DNA from: Adineta steineri
Lineage: Eukaryota; Rotifera; Eurotatoria; Adinetida; Adinetidae
Assembly (NCBI GenBank): GCA_905250115.1
Contig: CAJNOI010000098.1
Coordinates: 194,688-258,687 of the forward strand
DNA: 64,000 nucleotides
Direction: 5' to 3'
The stretch's first letter is position 1. The number at the start of each line of letters is the position of its first letter. This document shows, one piece after another, positions 60,280 to 64,000 of the stretch. The translations under genes and the position numbers were made by a program. Below the pieces are notes generated by a model. It saw nothing but the letters and a program-made list of their open reading frames with translations. It ran no database searches and was not told the origin of the DNA.

Positions 60280-61272
60280 TCATGAAGATCGAAAAGGAAT
60301 TCTAAATTTACAAAATAAAAATTTCTTTAATTCTTCTCGAAATATTTGTCCTGTAAGTGTAAAAATATAAAATGATATTGAACTATTCATTAAAGATACA
60401 AGTACAAATAAAGTATCAAGAATTTCTTCTATACGTTGTTGATCATATGATTTTTCATTATTTATCGTTATTTGACTATAAATATTTTGTATAGAAATTG
60501 GTAATGAAAGAATAATAGAACAAATAACTTGTACGAATAGCATAATAGCCATTTGTTTTGGTGTTTTTTTCTTATTGTTTTGCATTTTTAAAAGTATATT
60601 CTGTGTTGGAGTTAGACGTTGTTGACTACGTCGTACATTACAAATAGTTAATGATCCAAATATTAACATGAGCAAGCAAGGAAAAAAAGAATAAGTGAAA
60701 AAAAGAGCAAAACTATTATACCATTGACATATAGCAGATATAGTAAAACAATTTGCTGACGTTGAATCATATGTACCATTAAAACAATAAAACATCTGAC
60801 CATAAATAAGATATATAATAAAAGTTAAACCAATAATAACACGTTTAGCTATTTTAACATTACTAAACGATCGTATTCGTGTATTTCTACAACTTGATGC
60901 CCATCGATCAATACAAGCACCGATTATAAGCCAGATTGATAAAGATAAACTTCCGTAGATTAAATATGAACGTGTTTTACAATAGATAGCCAATGCAATT
61001 GTGGTTTGAGGACCAATATTAAATGTAGTTAAAACACGGGTAAGACATCCCATATAAAGAGCAATGAAATTTGCACATGTAGATGCAAGAAAATACCATG
61101 AACAAGGAATTGGTCGAAGTTTTGGACGTATGAAAATACAAATATTACATGTATTACCAAATGTACCAAGTATAAGTAAAATAATACAGAAGTAACGATT
61201 AAGATTAGATTCAATTATTTCATATTTAGTTGCCGATGATGTTGACATGTTTGTAATATTAGAAAAGTGCAA
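60280..61272 (-). CDS. Rhodopsin-like 7TM receptor
   Basis: Intronless, 330 residues. The extracellular N-terminus has N-glycosylation sites (SNITNMS). TM1 is FCIILLILGTFGNTCNICIF, followed by the family loop IRPKLRPIPCSWYF. TM3 ends in IGACIDRWASS (D-R-W in place of D-R-Y). A Cys pair can link loop 2 (YCKTRS, ANCFTISAICQW). TM5 ends LMLIFGSLTICNVRRSQQRL, and TM7/helix 8 reads FYIFTLTGQIFREELKKF. It is a paralogue of the receptor at 7992-9017, sharing (L)MLIFGSLT.(N/C)N(L/V)RR and the tail. Ligand unknown. Confidence 0.85.
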   Translation of the reverse strand: MHFSNITNMSTSSATKYEIIESNLNRYFCIILLILGTFGNTCNICIFIRPKLRPIPCSWYFLASTCANFIALYMGCLTRVLTTFNIGPQTTIALAIYCKTRSYLIYGSLSLSIWLIIGACIDRWASSCRNTRIRSFSNVKIAKRVIIGLTFIIYLIYGQMFYCFNGTYDSTSANCFTISAICQWYNSFALFFTYSFFPCLLMLIFGSLTICNVRRSQQRLTPTQNILLKMQNNKKKTPKQMAIMLFVQVICSIILSLPISIQNIYSQITINNEKSYDQQRIEEILDTLFVLVSLMNSSISFYIFTLTGQIFREELKKFLFCKFRIPFRSS

Positions 61273-61951
61273 CGGTTATTTTTTTTTTTTTCATCATTAC
61301 TTTGAAATGTTTTTCTATAGATGAGAAAGAATAGAAACAGGAAAAAAAAGTACTTTCATTATTAATTTGAAGAATATTCTGACTCGTTATAGATCTCATC
61401 TTTAATTATGTTGATACAGCTTAGAATACCTTGATTATATAAACTAAATCTTCTTTTAGACATATTTAGTTAAACTAAATAAATAAACGCATGAGAAAAA
61501 GATTCATTATATCAATTTTTCAATTATATAAGCCATTCCTGATATTGAATATCTTGAACAAGATAGTTGGTTATGATTGTCGGTAATAATACTTATTAAA
61601 CATAAACACGAAAAAAAGCAGTACAAGAAGATAAAATAAAGTGAAAATGATATATCTAGTATATTAGGTATTCTAAAATAATTGCAAAATAGCTTGTTTT
61701 TCGAATATTTCTGTGCCGATATATATATATTATAGAATCTTACTTTTTTCTTGAAAAATGTATCATTCAAAACTCTAGAAAAATTTGATAAATAAATTTC
61801 TATTGTAGATAATAATCAAAAGAATAAGTTAAGATTCTATTATTTATCTTTTTAGAAATATATTTATTTAACGTTGAAGTTTATCGAACCCTTTAGAAAC
61901 GATAGTTTTGTCAAGCATACATACAAAAACGTAGTATGGTAAATCCCAGAA
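61273..61951. other. Intergenic region
   Basis: AT-rich; a minus-strand frame at 61507-61770 is low-complexity and not supported as a gene. Confidence 0.35.
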
Positions 61952-62077
61952 CTATTCTAATGTACTATCAATATCATATTGAGAATGAAGAATTGAATCC
62001 ATGTTAGCATAAATCATTGAAAGATTATCTAATTGAATATCAATTGCTTCTTCATAAAGAGCAAGATTAATATGAAC
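61952..62077 (-). CDS. Orphan terminal exon
   Basis: Opens after TCGTTTAG at 62077 in phase 0 and encodes VHINLALYEEAIDIQLDN on to DIDSTLE and a stop. It could be an alternative last exon of the NYN-domain gene: a GTACGT donor in phase 0 exists at 62256, inside that gene's last exon. Otherwise it is a remnant of another gene. No family recognised. Confidence 0.3.
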   Translation of the reverse strand, partial: VHINLALYEEAIDIQLDNLSMIYANMDSILHSQYDIDSTLE

Positions 62078-62226
62078 CTAAACGATGTCAATCAATTGAA
62101 CTAGATGTTTGATTAAGAAAAACAAAAAATCAATTTTCATGTTTTATTTTATAATTACAATTGAAAAAAAATGAAATAAAAAGAAATATAATATCTTGAT
62201 TAAAAGAATAAAGTACATTAAAATGT

Positions 62227-64000
62227 TTATAGATCAATCTTGGCAATACGACGTACAAGTTCATCAAAATTGTAATGAGTTTTGACCGTTGTTGATGGTG
62301 ATGATGATGCATCTGTTATCACGCCTGTTTTTTCTTCGTTATTGATTAAATCAGGTGTTAAAACCATAACACAATGTGCGAACCAATTCTTTGGTTTCAC
62401 AAGTAAACAACCTTCACGTTGTAACTATAATTATAGATTTATAAGAAATAAATAAATAAAAAGTATATTTTATCAACTTACAAGTACAGCTAAAGCTCGA
62501 TCCGATGTAATAATAATTGTACGTTTGTTTTTTTCCTGATTTTCAGGTCGACGAACTATATCTACTAACATATCATCAGTTGTTTTATATGTTGGTTGAG
62601 CACTTGTAACTTTAACTGTATCAATTTGATCTAACTGACTTGCTGAATCATAAATAAGCTCAACATTTGGTATATGCATCTGTTGATTCCATGCTGCAGC
62701 TATTTCTCCTATAGCACGTTCAGTTTTTTTACCAGCTCGATTTAAACATAAACGACGAAGAGAATCAACAACAAACATCATATTATTTCCATCAAGATAA
62801 ACTTGTTCAATATCACGTGGCCAATCTTCTCGTTGATTTATTTTTATATACGCATTATGAATATCAGCTACTGAAGCTCGTTCTTCTCGATGATGACAAC
62901 GCTTATGTTTTTTTTCTTGCATTCGAGTTTGTGTTAATTCAATTGAATCATTACATTCATGAAATGTTGCCAATACTCTTCTTGGATTACCATGTACACC
63001 AGCTAAGCGAAGTTTCTTAAGATTTTCAAGATCATCCGAACTGAAATCATGTCGTTTTCTACATGTTGATCCTGATTCATTACCTTCTTGTGTTGTTATT
63101 GTTGGTGATGTATTTCGATGTTTATGACGACATTCTTTTCGTTTGAGATGCTTTTCTTGTCGTTCTTGTGCAAATTGTTTAACAACATCGATGTCTCCAT
63201 TTGATTTTTCTAATAAACATGCTAAAATTCGTTTATTTTTTATTGAAAAATCTTCAGCTTCAAGTTGAGCAATTTGATTTGCATATTTTGTATAAAGTTC
63301 AGCAAATTTTGCCTTTCTTTCTGTACAACGGGATTTCATTTCAATGACCTATTATTGACATATTCTATTTACTATCTTTATATTTTAAAACACAAAACTT
63401 ACCTTGTTAACATCACCTTCATGTTTCTCCAATACTCGAAGTATCCATGGACGATCTACATTGATGCCAGAAGTAGCTAATTGAGCTAATTGACTGGCAT
63501 ATTTTGTTTTTAATTCTTCTCGTCGTTGACATCGAGATATACTAGTATCTCGATCTTTATGACAACGTTTTGTTTCACGTTCTTGTATGAATTTGTTAAC
63601 TTTTTCAATGTCACCATCAAAACGTTCCATTGTTTTCAATAAACGGAAACGTTTAAATGATTGAATTGATGGATGTTCCTGTTGTAATGTTGTTATTGCT
63701 GGACCAAAACGTGTTTCAAGTGACTCCCATTTATTACAACGTGCTTCACGTTGACTAAGACGTGCACAAACCTGATTAAGAAATATATATATATATATAT
63801 AAGAAATATATTATGCTAAAATATAATTTTTAATTTAGTTTTTTTTTTACGTTGATATATGAATATCAAACAACCTCCATTCCCCCGCATGAGAGGCATT
63901 AGCGGGCAATATAATTTATATTTTAAAGTAAAAAAGAACTATACCTTATCAAAATCTCCACCATGGCGTTGTAAGACACGAGTTAATTTGTTTTCGTTGA
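62227..64000 (-). CDS. NYN/PIN-like nuclease with tandem helical repeats (partial)
   Basis: Exons 63945->64000, 63403-63771, 62482-63348 and 62227-62424 in phase 0 with introns of 54-173 bp; the 5' part is beyond the window. About 490 residues are visible. The last 170 form a NYN/YacP-like PIN domain: VYLDGNNMMFVVDSL (first Asp), ELIYDSAS, TTDDMLVDIV (acidic pair) and IIITSDRALAVLV, the metal-binding layout of PIN/NYN RNases. Before it are about five diverged repeats of some 70 residues with the core L..L...G......ILRVLEK..GDV.KV...Q.R, separated by Arg/Lys/Cys/His-rich linkers (KRKECRHKH, KHKRCHHREE). The repeats look like small three-helix modules (UBA/CUE-like, inference) and may bind ubiquitin, RNA or protein. 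I know of no named family with this combination. Confidence 0.7.

Overview
The window looks like AT-rich nuclear DNA from a bdelloid rotifer (Adineta/Rotaria-like). The grounds are: very short GT-AG introns (about 49-65 bp in most genes, which I could join with consistent phase); several intronless rhodopsin-like receptors and F-box/LRR genes of the type expanded in bdelloids; TGTGGG-like G/T-rich blocks resembling the repeat I recall for bdelloid telomeres; and animal genes (TMEM184, ATRAID, ANKMY1, a penta-EF-hand protein) interleaved with genes whose closest recognisable style is bacterial or fungal. No database search was possible, so the genus is an inference.

Layout. 1-5 kb: 3' part of a bacterial-type alpha-2-macroglobulin. 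5-9 kb: frameshifted F-box gene, an unrecognised fragment and a 7TM receptor. 10.6-15.3 kb: O-methyltransferase and two more receptors. 15.9-23.7 kb: one long secreted-protein gene that I assemble from seven exons, including two NHL beta-propeller exons of exactly 891 bp. 23.7-30 kb: G/T-rich palindromic blocks, a 100-N gap, a solo LTR directly in front of an Mx/dynamin-like GTPase, and a truncated copy of a receptor 3' end. 30-34 kb: MetE-like methyltransferase, a small Ser-rich protein, and a bacterial-type SAM methyltransferase with a spliced-on basic N-terminus. 34-44 kb: small membrane protein, penta-EF-hand gene divergent from TMEM184, ATRAID, a MITE-like element, PP2C phosphatase. 44-52 kb: F-box gene, dead MULE transposon, and an F-box/LRR gene whose LRRs are a 141-bp exon-intron tandem array. 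52-64 kb: second solo LTR, fungal-type sugar/inositol transporter, ANKMY1, a fourth receptor, and a NYN/PIN-like nuclease with tandem helical repeats that runs off the right edge.

Biologically, the window mixes conserved animal genes with putative horizontally acquired metabolic or defence genes (A2M, MetE-like, SAM methyltransferase, MFS transporter, possibly the O-methyltransferase), transposon relics and telomere-like repeats. That association has been described for bdelloid subtelomeric DNA. The points most worth following are the LTR promoter in front of the dynamin-like gene, the methyltransferase with a possible targeting extension, the duplicated NHL exons, the NYN-repeat protein and the dispersed TGTGGG hairpins.
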